64,000 bases of DNA from Orientallactaga sibirica (lineage: Eukaryota > Chordata > Mammalia > Rodentia > Dipodidae). The translations under genes were made by a program, and so were the position numbers. How positions within the stretch are numbered: position 1 is the first letter of the stretch; the number at the start of each line of letters is the position of its first letter. The DNA lies in the NCBI GenBank assembly GCA_036365145.1, contig JAEOAD010000040.1:12898501-12962500 (forward strand), in the 5' to 3' direction. Positions 9,130 to 19,879 of the stretch are shown here, piece by piece. The notes under the pieces are model-generated. The model was not told where the DNA came from. It worked only from the letters and a program-made list of their open reading frames with translations, and did not search any database.

Positions 9130-10849
9130 CTTAATAAAGGAATAATATATCTGGATGCTTTTATTCCAAATATGAAGACAAAATCAGCATGAATTAGGCA
9201 ATATATGTTTGGCACAATACCTAGAGACCAAAGAGGGAAGGAGAAAGAAGAAGGAAGAAAAATGTGAACTCAGAGCATGTCGTGGATTCAAGGGTAAACT
9301 CCTTGGATCATGGTGAAAAGTGAACTTGCAATTAGCCACGGCTACCTTAAAAAAAAAAAAAGCGTCCTATCCCCGATGCATGTGGTGTCACCCCCAACAC
9401 CAAGAGCCCATGTTTCAAGCTCTCAGCCCAGCCATGAGGAAGCCTGGTTGTAAGGACCACATCGCCAGGCTTCACTTCTGCCCACACTCGGTGATGTCTG
9501 GGAGCTGGCACTTGAGAACAGATCATGCGAGAGGCTTAGCAGAGTCTCTGGAAGCTGTTTGACTGGGCTGTTTGCTGGTTCCAGCCAGGTGGGCTCAGGT
9601 TCCCATCCACAGGACTTCAGGTCCAGCACTGTCACTTTGAACTTCTCAGCCCAAAGCAGCAGCCACACCCGTTTCAGTGGCTCTCAGTGGACAGCGCGGC
9701 ATGCCAAGTGAGATCTTCCTCTTCTGAGGGTCCTTGCTAGCCTGACAGCAAAGCACAGCAGGAATGATCTGGACTTTGGGGCACAAAGACCTTGTTCCAG
9801 TCTTGGCTGGGGATGAATTCATATTGTGATACTGGCAGTAAAATGGATATAAATGATTTCCTTCTCTTCGTCCTCCATGAGCTACTGGGAATACAGAAAT
9901 TCGCTCTTCCATCTCCCCAGCTTTCCGGGGAAGATGCGGGTGTAAAATACCTATGGAAAACTGCGTGGTTGGAGCTAAAAAGGTGAAAGCCGAAAGGCAT
10001 TAGCAAGTGTAAACATCTTTTCAGATGCCCCACTCAGCGGCTCCAGGGTGGGAATTCACCATGACCAGCTACAGATCTGAGAATTTTCCCTTCGTACAGA
10101 AGACACTCCTTAGCCAAGCGCTAGCATCATGGGTCATTTGTAAGACCACGACTACTGTTCATTTTTATTCTTTTCACTGGTAAATTTCAAAGGCAAATGA
10201 CCCACAGCCGTTACCCATTTCAGCAACAGATTTTACAAACCAACCAACCAATAAAAACAAATGAGGTCTTTTCCATTACAGACTACCTATCCTTTCTTCT
10301 CCGGCCAAGCTTCAGGGGGGCGTGGCCTTTTCCTCCCCCGTGCTTATGAACAGTGTGGCCTTTGAGAAGCTGGACATCAAGAAGCAGGTCAGCGTTACTC
10401 ATCTGCAATTCAAACATCCCGCTGAGGAGTTTCTCTCCTGAGCTGCTTTACCAAGAAGAATGCAATGAGGACAGTGGAGAATGGTCAGGTTCCGTTTGTG
10501 TTTTCACCAGACCACAGGAACAAAAAAACCCCTCCTTTCTCCTCCTTCCTCTTCCTCCCTCCACTCTGTAATGGAATAACGCCCTGATACCGGAATCCCC
10601 AACCCAGAGGACCCTTCCCTTGTCTGTCCACTCCCTGATCATCGCGGGTTTGGTTGGAGTGATAGTTCCTGGCAATGGGAACTCAGCAGCACCAGCCGAG
10701 GTGTTCCTGGGTCTGGGTGGAAGCAAACACAACAAACAGATCTCTGGCCCAATTTGCCCTCAGCATTTAACCTGGAGAACAAGTCACGGGAATCCTGTTG
10801 GCCACTTCACCATTTATCCTCAGCAGAGGAACTCTCTAGAACAGTTCTA
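9130..10849. other. Longest stretch without recognisable repeats (1.7 kb)
   Basis: Apart from a weak MIR-like part at about 9760-9900, no repeat is seen. GC content rises between 9360 and 10760 and the plus-strand exon candidate lies at 10282-10387. This is the window's best place for functional unique sequence. Confidence 0.45.
10282..10387 (+). CDS. Candidate internal coding exon, unknown gene
   Basis: An acceptor-like tract (GTCTTTTCCATTACAG) precedes a 106-nt block that is open in one frame and followed by CAG|GTCAGC. The 35 codons have about two thirds G or C in third positions and protein-like content (VAFSSPVLMNSVAFEKLDIK). It starts in phase 2 and ends on a codon boundary. The block sits in a 1.7-kb repeat-free stretch and is clearly more GC-rich than its surroundings. 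If unspliced, the frame runs on to a stop near 10440. I cannot name a protein family. The strand is opposite to the other two exon candidates, so it would belong to a different gene. Confidence 0.35.
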
Positions 10850-11365
10850 TCAGGTTTGGGGAGGTATAATTTACACACTAAAATTCACCCTTGGGCCGGA
10901 CAGGTGGCTTAGTGGTTATGGCACTTGCCTGTGAAGCCTAAGGATCCATGCACAAGGTGGTGCATGCATCTGGAGTTCCACTACAGTGTCTGGAGGCCAT
11001 GGCACACCAATTTTCTCTCTTTGTATCTCTCTTGCTCTCTCTCATAAAAAAATAAAATAAGATAAAATTCACCCTTGCTGAGGGTACGGTGTGCACACAC
11101 TTGCCCATTCTGAAACTACACTGCAAGCCAGGGACAGGGCATCCCATCAGTCTATACCCTTCTGACGCTCATGCTTCCTCTTGCCTCCAACCCCAAGCAG
11201 CCCCTAATCTCATGCCTATTGGGATAGTTTTCCCTGTCCCAAATGTCAGCAAAGTGGAATCTCACAGCCTGCTGTGCCTAGATCGCTTCAATCACAAGAT
11301 TTACCCCCATTGCCACCTATGTCAGCATCGCTCCTCTTTATTTCTGAGCATAGACATTTGGAATA
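10850..11365 (+). mobile_element. Old L1 3'-end fossil with a Dip inside
   Basis: 'ataatttacacactaaaatt', 'cagcccctaatctcatgcct' and 'gtcagcaaagtggaatctca' follow the order of an ancient L1 3' region. The inner Dip has a perfect 14-bp duplication, AAAATTCACCCTTG, at 10880-10893 and 11064-11077. Confidence 0.5.
10894..11063 (+). mobile_element. Dip SINE with internal deletion
   Basis: Lacks the 'cccaggttcgattccccagg' block, jumping from 'cctaaggatcc' to 'atgcacaagg'; a B-box-less copy. Ends fixed by a 14-bp duplication. Confidence 0.8.
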
Positions 11366-11552
11366 ATTTTTACTTATTTATTTATTTGACACAGAGAGAG
11401 AATGGGCACACTAGGGCCTCTAGCTACTGCAAATGAACTCCAGACGTGTGTATCCCCTTGTGCACCTGGCTAACGTGGGTCCTAGGGAATCAAACCTGGG
11501 TCCTTTGGCTTTGCAGGCAAATGCCTTAACCGTTAAGCCATCCCTCCAACCC
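11366..11552 (-). mobile_element. Dip SINE
   Basis: Short tail (TTATTTATTTATTTG). Head-to-head with the next copy. Confidence 0.8.
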
Positions 11553-11582
11553 ATACATTTGGGACAATTTAAAAATCACTCT

Positions 11583-11735
11583 CGGGCTGCAGAGATGAGA
11601 CCCAGGTTCTATTCCCCAGTACCCATGTGAGCCAGAGAGATAGACATGATGGCACGTGTGTCTGGAGTTTGTTTGCTAGATGCACTGGTGCATCCATTCT
11701 CTCTCTTTCAAATAAATAAAAAAAATTTTTTTTTA
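11583..11735 (+). mobile_element. Dip SINE with 5' deletion
   Basis: The A-box part is lost: 'gggctgcagagatgagaccc' runs straight into the B box. Confidence 0.7.
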
Positions 11736-11794
11736 ATTCACTCTCTTTGCCCACAAAAGTAAAATGTTTGGCTTTCTCTGCCTATTTATTTATT

Positions 11795-12090
11795 CTGTGT
11801 GTGTATGTGTGTGTGTGTGAGCGTGCGCAAATGCATTCACAGGTGTGCAGAGGCCAGAGGAGCCTGTTGAACGTCTTCCTATATTGCTCATCTGTGTTTA
11901 CTTGAGATGACGTTTCTGTCAGAATGCAGACCTGCTGTTTCCGTGAGCCCCGTTGACTCTCAGGTCTCTGTTCCCCACAGGACTTTGTTACAGACATGCA
12001 CGGTCACATGTGGCTGTTTACACGGGCCCTCATGCTTGTAGCAAGTACTCTGCCCCACCGAGCTATCTCCCCAGACCTCCCAGCTGATTT
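11795..12090 (-). mobile_element. B3-like SINE
   Basis: Starts with a TG-rich run (tail end) and 'tgtgcagaggccagaggagc', ending 'gagctatctccccagacc'. Long, diverged middle. Confidence 0.5.
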
Positions 12091-12245
12091 CTACAGATGC
12101 TCCACACATCGCAAGATTCAAGCAGGGAGGGAAATCTAATGACCAGGCGATATCAGGGATGTGTAACCTACTAAGCACACACTACAGTGTTCCCAGGCTA
12201 TGTTTATTTTTTTTCTTTTCTAAATTTTATTTTATTTTATTTATT

Positions 12246-12394
12246 TATTGATTTTTTGAGGTAGGGTCTCATTCCAGCTCAGGCTGACCTGGAATTCACT
12301 ATGTAGTCTCAGGTTGGCCTTGAACTCACAGCGATCCTCCTACTTCTGCCTCCCGAGTGCTGGGATTAAAGGCGTGCGCCACCACGCCCGGCTC
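12246..12394 (-). mobile_element. B1 SINE
   Basis: Complete, low divergence; 25 bases upstream of the NDUFA3 retrocopy on the map. Confidence 0.85.
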
Positions 12395-12421
12395 TTTTCT
12401 AAATTTTAAAAGCTATTTGGT

Positions 12422-12802
12422 CCCATAAGAAAATTTTTTTTGGGGGGGGGATTTTTTTCACATTTTTATTGGGGACATAGGATGGAGGGCCTTCTCCATC
12501 AGTAGAAATGTTCACAGGTTCTTCAGCCAGTCCAGGCTGGGGCCCTCAGGAGCCTGAGGATGACTGGGCACGTCGGGCAAGTTCCCATTATCTCGGAGGG
12601 GCACTGGATAGTTGTAGGGGGTGGCCTCATTGATCATGACGGCATACTTGGTATAAGGGCTGACTATGGGCAGAAGCATAGCGAGACCCGCGATGGTGCA
12701 GGACGCCACCAGAACAGGCTCCTTGGCCCACGTCTCCTTGAGGAAGGTGGACAGATGAGCAGCCATCTTGGTCTCGAAGGCAGCAGCCCCATAAGAAAAT
12801 TT
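12422..12802 (-). mobile_element. Whole NDUFA3 retroinsertion with target-site duplication
   Basis: The insert is bounded by a perfect 15-bp direct repeat, CCCATAAGAAAATTT, at 12422-12436 and 12788-12802. In retrocopy orientation the cut site reads TT/AAAT, close to the L1 endonuclease preference, so L1 machinery most likely made it. The tail after the poly(A) signal is A-rich but broken by a run of nine C (plus-strand G at 12442-12450). The copy looks full length at its 5' end. Confidence 0.9.
12512..12766 (-). CDS. NDUFA3: Intact processed retrocopy of NDUFA3 (complex I accessory subunit)
   Basis: The 84-codon frame is the usual length of NDUFA3, a small accessory subunit of mitochondrial NADH:ubiquinone oxidoreductase in the inner membrane. 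Family features seen: start [19 protein letters not shown], a hydrophobic membrane segment at about residues 18-40, the block ATPYNYPVP, then [10 protein letters not shown] and a [10 protein letters not shown] end. The coding sequence has no intron, whereas I recall the parent gene having several exons, so this is a reverse-transcribed copy. About 20 bases of 5' UTR lie before the ATG, and a short 3' UTR with AATAAA (12465-12470) follows the stop. There is no frameshift or internal stop. No promoter is evident. It may be a young silent pseudogene or an expressed retrogene; identity is secure, function unknown. Confidence 0.9.
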   Translation of the reverse strand: MAAHLSTFLKETWAKEPVLVASCTIAGLAMLLPIVSPYTKYAVMINEATPYNYPVPLRDNGNLPDVPSHPQAPEGPSLDWLKNL

Positions 12803-12892
12803 AATAAAACATAATAAAAACTTTTAAAATGCTCTATAAAAATAAAGTGCAGCAATCAAAGTGGGTAAAACATGTGCTGGTTTATAAATATA

Positions 12893-12985
12893 GGGGCACT
12901 CCTAGGGCTTTAGCTAAAGCTCAGGGCATGATATGTGTTTGGCAGGTTCCGGGCCCTGGGTTTGATCGTAGCATTGCAACAACAA
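12893..12985 (+). mobile_element. Diverged ID-like SINE
   Basis: 'gggccctgggtttgatcgta' preceded by a degraded 'gctcagggcatgatatgtgt' and followed by 'caacaacaaaaac' tail. Confidence 0.4.
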
Positions 12986-13101
12986 AAACTAAAAGCACAA
13001 ATGTACAAACACAAGTGGATTCCTTAAGGAAGAAGGACAGAATGGCAGAATGGTGTATTTTATTGTATTTTTGGATCTAGCTTTAAGTATTTTAAAACAT
13101 A

Positions 13102-13103
13102 CT

Positions 13104-13134
<31 letters not shown>

Positions 13135-13166
13135 TTTGAGAGAGACAGAGTAAGAGAGAAAGATAC

Positions 13167-13200
<34 letters not shown>

Positions 13201-13350
13201 GGCACACGAGGGCCTCCAGCCACTGCAAATGAACTCCAGACTCATGCGCTCCCTTGTGCATCTGGCTTACCTGAGTCCTGGGGAATTGAACTTGGGTCCT
13301 TAGGCTTCACAGGCAAGTACCTTAATGGCTAAACCATCTCTCTAGCTCAA
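13102..13350 (-). mobile_element. Dip SINE
   Basis: Long (TTTA)n tail (13103-13137) and a long GA run; full body. Confidence 0.85.
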
Positions 13351-13459
13351 GTCTTTGGATTTATACATAATAACTGTACACATTCATGGGGTATTAGATT
13401 GATTTATATACTATCTCCTGTGGGACGGCTAAAGCAAGCGTCAAGTCAACATTTAAAAA

Positions 13460-13625
13460 TGATTTTTAGCTGAGTAAATCAAAATGTTTCACTGAAACGA
13501 CCTCATTAATCTTCCACAGGAACCATGTTGCAGAGGAAAGACATTAGTTATCAGTATTTATAGCTTTAAAAGTGACACTGTCAGAGGTCAGGTGTCTTAC
13601 TCAAAGTCACACGATCACATTGGAG
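13460..13625 (+). mobile_element. MIR/L2-like fragment
   Basis: 'gtcagaggtcaggtgtctta' with 'ctcaaagtcacacgatcaca' resembles the conserved 'gaggttaagtaacttgccc' and 'aaggtcacacagc' block. Confidence 0.35.
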
Positions 13626-13629
13626 TTTC

Positions 13630-13832
13630 TTATTTATTTATTTGCAAGGAAAGAGAGAGACGGCGTGGGGGTGGGGGAGAGAATAAGAATGAATAAGAAT
13701 AGGAATGCCAAGGGCTTTTGCCACTGCAAACAAACTCCAGACACATGTGCCACTTTATGCATCTGGCATTGAACCCAGGCCAGCCAGCTTTACAAGCAAG
13801 TGTCTTTAACTGCTGAGCCATGGCCCCAACCC
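13630..13832 (-). mobile_element. Dip SINE
   Basis: Diverged: CT end contains 'ggcgtgggggtgggggag'; the 'gggtcctggggaatc' block is shortened. Confidence 0.7.
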
Positions 13833-13934
13833 CAACCTCGGATTTCTAGAAGGCAGAAACTCGTTTTCTTCATCTACCTGATGCAAAGGATGCTTGTGGG
13901 GCATTTCATACAGCTCATTGTGGCAGCAAGAAAA

Positions 13935-14130
13935 GGGTGGAGCTGGAAAATTAAGGCCCACTGCTCACATGGAGCCCATAGGCTGGTCTTACAAATAAAG
14001 TTTTATTGAAAGACAGCTCTGCCCACTCATTGAAGCACTGTACTCCACAACAGCACAGTTGAGTACTTGTACTGGGGACCATCTGGTCCAAAAGACTCAA
14101 GCATTTATTACTTTGCACTTTATACAAACA
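13935..14130 (-). mobile_element. MER20-like hAT-Charlie remnant
   Basis: 'aaataaagttttattgaaag', 'ccacaacagcacagttgagt' and 'ggggaccatctggtcc' match the reverse strand of MER20-type elements. The family name is from memory. Confidence 0.45.
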
Positions 14131-14195
14131 GCTCATCACTTCTGCCAGTCAGGCAGAGCACCTCCAACCAAGACTAGCAAGTTAAACAGAACCTT

Positions 14196-14282
14196 AGCTC
14201 ATTCTTTCTTCCTTTCTTTTTTTCCTTCTTATCTTCCTTCCTTCTTTTCTCTCTCTCTTACTCTTTCTTTTCTTTTCTTTTG
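14196..14282 (+). repeat. Pyrimidine tract
   Basis: About 85 bases of almost pure C and T (TTCC, TTTC and CT units), capable of triplex or H-DNA. Confidence 0.8.
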
Positions 14283-14469
14283 GTCATGGTTGTTCATTTC
14301 TAAAGTATCAGCTATTACTGGACTGTAAAGTCCTTAGTGGAGAGGGTCTGAAATTCCTCATTTTCTTACCACCACAAAAGCACAGCACCTTGACCAAGGA
14401 AAGGAAGAAATACACACAAGGGAGATCAGGATCTCTGTATATTAATTTGCTCTCAAGAAGCACACATGT

Positions 14470-14641
14470 TGGGCTAGGGAGACGGCTCAGTGGTTAAAGA
14501 CACTTGTTTGCAAAGCCTGCCTGCCTCAGGGGTTCAATTCCCAGCACCCATGGAAAGCCAAATGCAAGATGTGGTTCAAATATCTGGAATTCATTTGCAT
14601 TGGCAAGTGACTCTAGTGTGCCCATTCTTTCTCTCTCTCTC

Positions 14642-14643
<2 letters not shown>
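14470..14643 (+). mobile_element. Old Dip/B2-like SINE
   Basis: 'gggctagggagacggctcag' head with 'cagcacccatggaaagcca' body, more diverged than most. Confidence 0.65.

Positions 14644-14682
<39 letters not shown>
14644..14682 (+). repeat. (CA)n microsatellite
   Basis: Nineteen units replacing the SINE tail, a common seeding site for dinucleotide repeats. Confidence 0.95.
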
Positions 14683-14684
<2 letters not shown>

Positions 14685-14699
14685 AAAAATTTATCAATG

Positions 14700-15381
14700 A
14701 CACATCTTCATTGAAAAGTAAAGCTGTGTTAGCTGGGCTATAAGAAAATCATTTATCTGTATTAGTCCTGCCACTTCAATATCTGTTTCAAATGATATCA
14801 TGAAAAAGCAAGACTTATACAGGTAAAATACAAATAGTTCACTTGAAAAAAATCCAAATTTAAAAATAAATCTATCTATCTTTGATCCAAAATTCTGCTT
14901 TTCAGTAGAGCGGCACTTGTAATCCCACCTGCGTAGTTAGGTTGTGGTTAACATCAGCTAGCAGAATGTATACTCAGAGCACCAAAACCCCGTACAGACA
15001 CTAACAGTTTCAAAACGGGAGAAACTTCCTTTTTTCTGAAATGTGAGTCAGCTGGTGGGCACATGTAGGAAGTCCATTCTTGGGTCCCAAATTACAACCA
15101 TCTCTGTTTCTTTTCTCCTCTCCCCCCATGCTCAAATGCCAGAAGCAAATCTGCCCCCACCCCGCATCCCTCCTAATTTTACACATCACCCAAACATGTA
15201 AATTTATGCAAGAGCAAAGTGCTATTTTGGTCCTTCCTGGCAGAGTCACTTTCATTAAGTGATCTTCCTGTAACAACAAACATCTCATGCTGAGCTGCAA
15301 ATCTGCAGACTGAGGACCAGTTATTACAATTACTAGGGATAATGAACACGCTTCAGTTAATTATTTTCCTTAAAGACATTA

Positions 15382-15383
<2 letters not shown>
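14700..15383. other. Unique stretch
   Basis: No repeat recognised. A 96-codon minus frame (15010-15300) has no family resemblance and no splice context. Confidence 0.35.

Positions 15384-15425
<42 letters not shown>
15384..15425 (+). repeat. (GT)n microsatellite
   Basis: Twenty-one units, uninterrupted. Confidence 0.95.
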
Positions 15426-15426
<1 letters not shown>

Positions 15427-15512
15427 CCTACAGGTTTAATTTTAGATGTGTAGTAATTCTGTTATTTTCTTACTATACCCAGAAAACCCAAGGTCCAAGA
15501 TAAGAGGGAATG

Positions 15513-15600
15513 TAGGGCTGGGAGTGTAGCTTAGTGGTACAGTATTGGCCTCACATCTGCAAGGCCCTGGGTTCAATTCCCAGCACTGTGAAATAGATGT
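15513..15600 (+). mobile_element. ID SINE
   Basis: 'gggctgggagtgtagcttag' and 'ggccctgggttcaattccca' are the tRNA-Ala/BC1-derived ID head and B box. Confidence 0.75.
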
Positions 15601-15619
15601 ATACCTAGAAAACAGTCTG

Positions 15620-16110
15620 AAGAAATACACACGCACAAAGGACGTCACAGTTTGTGGAGAAAATATGCCTTAAAGAGCAGGTAGCAAGACAAGTATGAAA
15701 CTTTTCCCTACTCGAAGAGAGGATGTTAAAATATCAAGATATGGGAGCGACTTAAGTAGGATTTTTCTGGTATGTCTGATTTTTACTAAATATGTAGCAT
15801 TTTTGTACAAGTAAACTTTCAATGGCATTTATTTTTAATATCTTAATGTTCTTTTAAGTCAAGGACAAGACTCTAGGTACTGTCAACCTCCATGCCTTCC
15901 AGGTTGCACACAGTTAGAATATTGGAAGGGCACATATAGGTGCAGAAAGATTTTGTGTAGCTTTGCCAGATAGATTCTTCCCCAAGCAACAGGTGAAATG
16001 CATGAGTGCAGTACAGCAGTCAGTGCTAAAGCCCGCAGCCCTCCCTCCGAACCCATCAACGCCAACAATCACTTTCTCATGACAATTTTGTAACATGACT
16101 TGAAGAGTGT
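15620..16110. other. Unique stretch
   Basis: No repeat recognised. A minus frame crosses 15914-16264 but runs into the (GT)n run at 16123, so it is not supported as coding. Confidence 0.35.
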
Positions 16111-16122
16111 TCCTTCCCTGGA

Positions 16123-16151
16123 TGGTGTGTGTGTGTGTGTGTGTGTGTGTT
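16123..16151 (+). repeat. (GT)n microsatellite
   Basis: Fourteen units at the junction with a URR1-like repeat. Confidence 0.9.
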
Positions 16152-16497
16152 GTAGTATTTTCACACTGCTGGAACAAAATGCCCGATCCGAAGCAGCTGA
16201 TTGGAGGAAAGAGTTCATTTTGGCTTATGGTCTCCAGAGGAGCTTCGTCATGTCGGAGAAGCATGGCATGAGCAGAGGCTGGGCATTACTTCTTGCCACA
16301 GCAGCTGGCACAAAGCAGCAGCAGGACAGTGAGCTGAGCTAATACCAGCAAGGGAGAGCTGTCTATCACACCCCTAGGCCCGCCCCCCAGTAACACACCT
16401 CCTTGAGCAAGGCTCCATCTCCCACACTGCCACCAGCTGGGGACCAAGATTTCCAAACACATGAGGCTATGGGGGACATCTGATTCAAACCACCACA
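16148..16497 (-). mobile_element. URR1-like medium repeat, reverse orientation
   Basis: Its end, 'gggggacatctgattcaaac', is the reverse complement of the starts of the copies at 43295 and 58998. This shows that the 'gtttgaatc...' and '...attcaaac' types are one family in two orientations. Confidence 0.55.
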
Positions 16498-16972
16498 TGT
16501 CCTCCCAGCACTGTCAAGTCAATGCTGCTATTATATAACATATGCTTCTGCACAGGAAAGTTGGAAAATGTTCCACTTTGGGTTGGATAAGAAGGGTAGA
16601 TTTTCTTTTGCTTGATGGAGAAGCAAGAATGGAGAAAAGAGCTTTGAAAGGCTCAAGGGAGCAGGAGACTGCTTGTGTTTCTGAAGCGAACACAGCCATA
16701 CCGACCAAGAGGTTGTCCTGAAATCATTCTCTTCCGTTCTTCAACACTTAGATTTATAGTAGAACAGATCCTTACTGAACAGACTGATGGCAGAGGTAGC
16801 TCAGCGACATCACCCTGACAGATGTCACCTTGTCATATACTTTCTCCTCTCTCCCTACTGACAGACGACAGGCAGCCATAAAGATGAGGCATCCACCCCC
16901 CGAAAACAAATACCAAGTAGACAATTTGTGGGCCTCATTATGGAGATTTAGTGTCTTCTATAAAATGTTCAG

Positions 16973-17191
16973 GGCTGGAGAGATGGCTTAGGGGTTAAGG
17001 CGCCTGCCTCCTAACCCTAAGAACACTGGTTCCAATCTCCAGCGGTTCCAATCTCCAGGTCCCACGTTTAGCCAGATGCAAAGTGATGCAAGGGCGCAAT
17101 GCCGCACTCGGCCACAAGGGGGCACGCACACCTGGATTTCGTTCGCAGCAGCTGAGACACTGCTCGCGCGCCCATCTCTGTCTTCCTCCCA

Positions 17192-17241
<50 letters not shown>

Positions 17242-17270
17242 CTCCAAAAAATAAAATAAAATAAAAAGTT
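16973..17270 (+). mobile_element. Long-form Dip SINE
   Basis: The only plus-strand copy of the long form; 'ggttccaatctccag' is duplicated (17028-17057) and the extra block 'gtgatgcaagggcgcaatgc' is CpG-rich, suggesting relative youth. CT run of about 50 bases. Confidence 0.85.
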
Positions 17271-17321
17271 TTAAAATGTTCATAAAATAGTTGCCAATGA
17301 AGCTGAAAAACACCTTTAATA

Positions 17322-17528
17322 TTTTATTTTTATTTATTTATTTATTTGATAGAAAGACAGGGAGAGAGAGAGAAAATGGGCATGCCAGGGCCTCCAGCCA
17401 CTGCAAATGAACTCCAGACACATGTGCCCCATTTGTGCATCTGGCTAACATGGGTCATGGGGAATCGAACCTGGATCTTTTGGCTTTGCAGGCAAATGCC
17501 TTAACTGCTAAGCCATCCCTCCAGCCCA
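17322..17528 (-). mobile_element. Dip SINE
   Basis: Tail-to-tail with the preceding long-form copy, about 50 bases apart. Confidence 0.85.
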
Positions 17529-17843
17529 AGAACACTTTTATATAGTGGGAAACCCAGGTACAATACAGAGAAACAGAGCATTGGCTGTTTTAATTTAACC
17601 TGTGACAGACAGATCTGCCTATTGTCAGTGACAACACTTAAAGGTGTCTGTCTATGTGGGCATGGGCTCAGGGCTGTGAGGGCTCACACAGGCAGTGTAT
17701 TCATTTGTGACGTGCCCATCCCAGAGGACAGCTCTGAGCAAGGAGTGGGCAGCGACAGGTTAAGAAGGGCATTCCATGGAAGGACGGCTTTGACAGAGTC
17801 AGTGCCAGAAAATAACGAAGCACTAAGAGGGGAAAGGTTCCAA

Positions 17844-17844
<1 letters not shown>

Positions 17845-17881
<37 letters not shown>
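17845..17881 (+). repeat. (CA)n microsatellite
   Basis: Eighteen units; creates false Thr/His-rich frames. Confidence 0.95.
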
Positions 17882-17885
<4 letters not shown>

Positions 17886-17930
17886 AAGCCAGTATGAAGA
17901 GGTTTTTGGTGGTAAAAAATATTGGCTTAT

Positions 17931-18120
17931 GGGCTGGAGAGATGGCTTAGTGGTTAAAGCACTTGCCTGTGAAGCCTAAGGACCCAGGTTTGATTCTCTA
18001 GGTCCCACATAAGCCAAATGCACATGTCTGGAGTTTGTTTGCAGTGGCTAGAGGCCCTGGCACGTCCATTCTGTCTCTCTCTCTCTCTCTCCCCTTCTCT
18101 CTGTCTCTAATAAATAAAAA
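17931..18120 (+). mobile_element. Dip SINE
   Basis: Lacks the 'aaggtggcgcatgcatc' block ('atgcacatgtctggagtt'). Confidence 0.85.
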
Positions 18121-18650
18121 ATAATAATTAAAGCAAATTGGCTTATTACAAAGAGAAACAAGAGTCAGTGTCCAGTGGAAGAACTGAGCAGTCACTCACT
18201 ACCTTAATCAAGGTTCAAAGTCAATGCCATCAGTAACAGCTGAAGCAACACCGCGTGCCTCCTGATAGCAGGAGAACCTGGAAGATGGCCGGTAGCGTGT
18301 GCCCTGCCCGTGAAGATGCATCACCTGAATCTAATCATGGAGAAGCATGATGGCTGTAAAATGACAGGTAACTGACAAAATAACTGGCCTATAACTAGAA
18401 AAGCATCAATATTATGAGTGCATTAAAATATATGTTCATTAAAGGTTGCATCTTATATACGATCCTGAATGAATACTGCCACTTAATAAAGTTCAAAAAT
18501 TGTCCAAGCTAAACTAGACTTTAAGAAAAGGAAAGGAATTATCACAAAAGCTGAGATGGTGGGTTTAGGAGCAGAGGGAGCCCCAGAGAAGAGGAGGCTC
18601 AGGGAGTAAATAGGGCTGGCTTTGGGGGCTTCCAAGTGCCTCATCCTGCC
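18121..18650. other. Unique stretch
   Basis: No repeat recognised. CpG-containing 'gaagcaacaccgcgtgcctc' near 18241. Confidence 0.35.
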
Positions 18651-18812
18651 AGCTTGGTGGTGCACACCTTTAATTCCAGCACTCGGGAGGCAGAGGTAGG
18701 AGGATCACCGTGAGTTCGAGGCCACCCTGAGACTACATAGTGAATTCCAGGTCAGCCTGGGCTAGAGCGAGACCTTACCTGGAAAATCCAAAAAAACAAA
18801 ACAAAAACAAAA
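18651..18812 (+). mobile_element. B1 SINE
   Basis: 5' end altered ('gccagcttggtggtgcacac'); A-rich (AAAAC) tail. Flanks share 'aagtgcctcatcct' (18630 and 18814), a probable target duplication. Confidence 0.85.
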
Positions 18813-18917
18813 CAAGTGCCTCATCCTTGGCCACCAGAGTTGTGGTCCGTGAGTATTTCTCTCATCCATTAAGATGACTACACAATCTGTACTGTCTAAA
18901 AATTATTAAAAACAATT

Positions 18918-19245
18918 GCTTGGGCTGAGAGATGGCTAATGGGTAAAAATGCTTAGCGAGCGAGGGTGATGACCCAAGTTCAGATCCCCAGAGCCCAGAC
19001 GAAGTCAGAACAGTAGTGAAGTCCCAGCTCTCCTGCAGCAAGATGGGAGGAGGAGACAGGAGATTCCCTGGAAGTCTGTGGGCCAGCTAGCCAGGTGGAC
19101 ACAATGACACACAATGAGTGATCCTGCCTCAGACAAGGTGGAAGGCCAAGACTGACACCCGAGGCTGCCCTCTGACCTCCACACTCCTGCTGTGGCATGT
19201 GCCTGTCCACATGGACATTCACACATCTCACACACATCATATATG
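18918..19245 (+). mobile_element. B3-like SINE, long form
   Basis: 'gagatggctaatgggtaaaa' head, then 'ctgccctctgacctccacac' and a CA-rich end. Minus frames here are not coding. Confidence 0.5.
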
Positions 19246-19407
19246 CAACACCAAGGGGAACTTAAGAGTATAACCAATACTGATGGAAATTTGACCAATA
19301 TGCAGTATGTTAATATAATAAGTTTCTCAATAAAAAACAAACAAACAATTGCTTACATGTCCTAGATAGTGACTGTGTGTCAGCTACTGAACTAGGCACA
19401 GATGCAT

Positions 19408-19564
19408 GTTTTTTGTTGTTGTTGTTTTGTTGTAGGGTCTTGCTCTAGCCCAGGTTGACCTAGAAGTCACTGTGTAGTCTCAGGGTGACCCTGAACTCAC
19501 TACAATCCTCCTACCTCTGCCTCTCCAGTGCTGACATTCAAGGTGTGCACCACCACGCCCAGCT
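19408..19564 (-). mobile_element. B1 SINE
   Basis: (GTT)n-containing tail 'ttttttgttgttgttg'; body mildly diverged. Confidence 0.8.
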
Positions 19565-19611
19565 TTCAGATACATATTTTAATTCTTTAAAAGTTCCCAA
19601 GTCTAGGGGCC

Positions 19612-19840
19612 TGGAGAGATGGCTTAGTGGTTAAGCACTTGACTGTGAAGCCTAAGGACCCCAGTTCAAGGCTTGATTCCCCAGGACCCACGTAAGCCAG
19701 ATGCATAAAGTGGCCCATGCATCTGGAGTTCATTTGCAGTGGCTGGAGGCCCTGGCGCACCCATTCTCTCTCTATCTGCCTCTTTCTCTCTCTGTCTGTC
19801 TGTCACTCTCAAATAAATAAACAAACAAAAAAATTTAAAA
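19612..19840 (+). mobile_element. Dip SINE
   Basis: Shares the 'ccccagttcaaggcttgatt' B-box duplication with the copies at 6232 and 41480, suggesting a subfamily. Flanks share 'ttcccaagtcta' (19596 and 19847). Confidence 0.85.
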
Positions 19841-19879
19841 AAAAATTCCCAAGTCTATAAGGCAGATACTATCACTATT

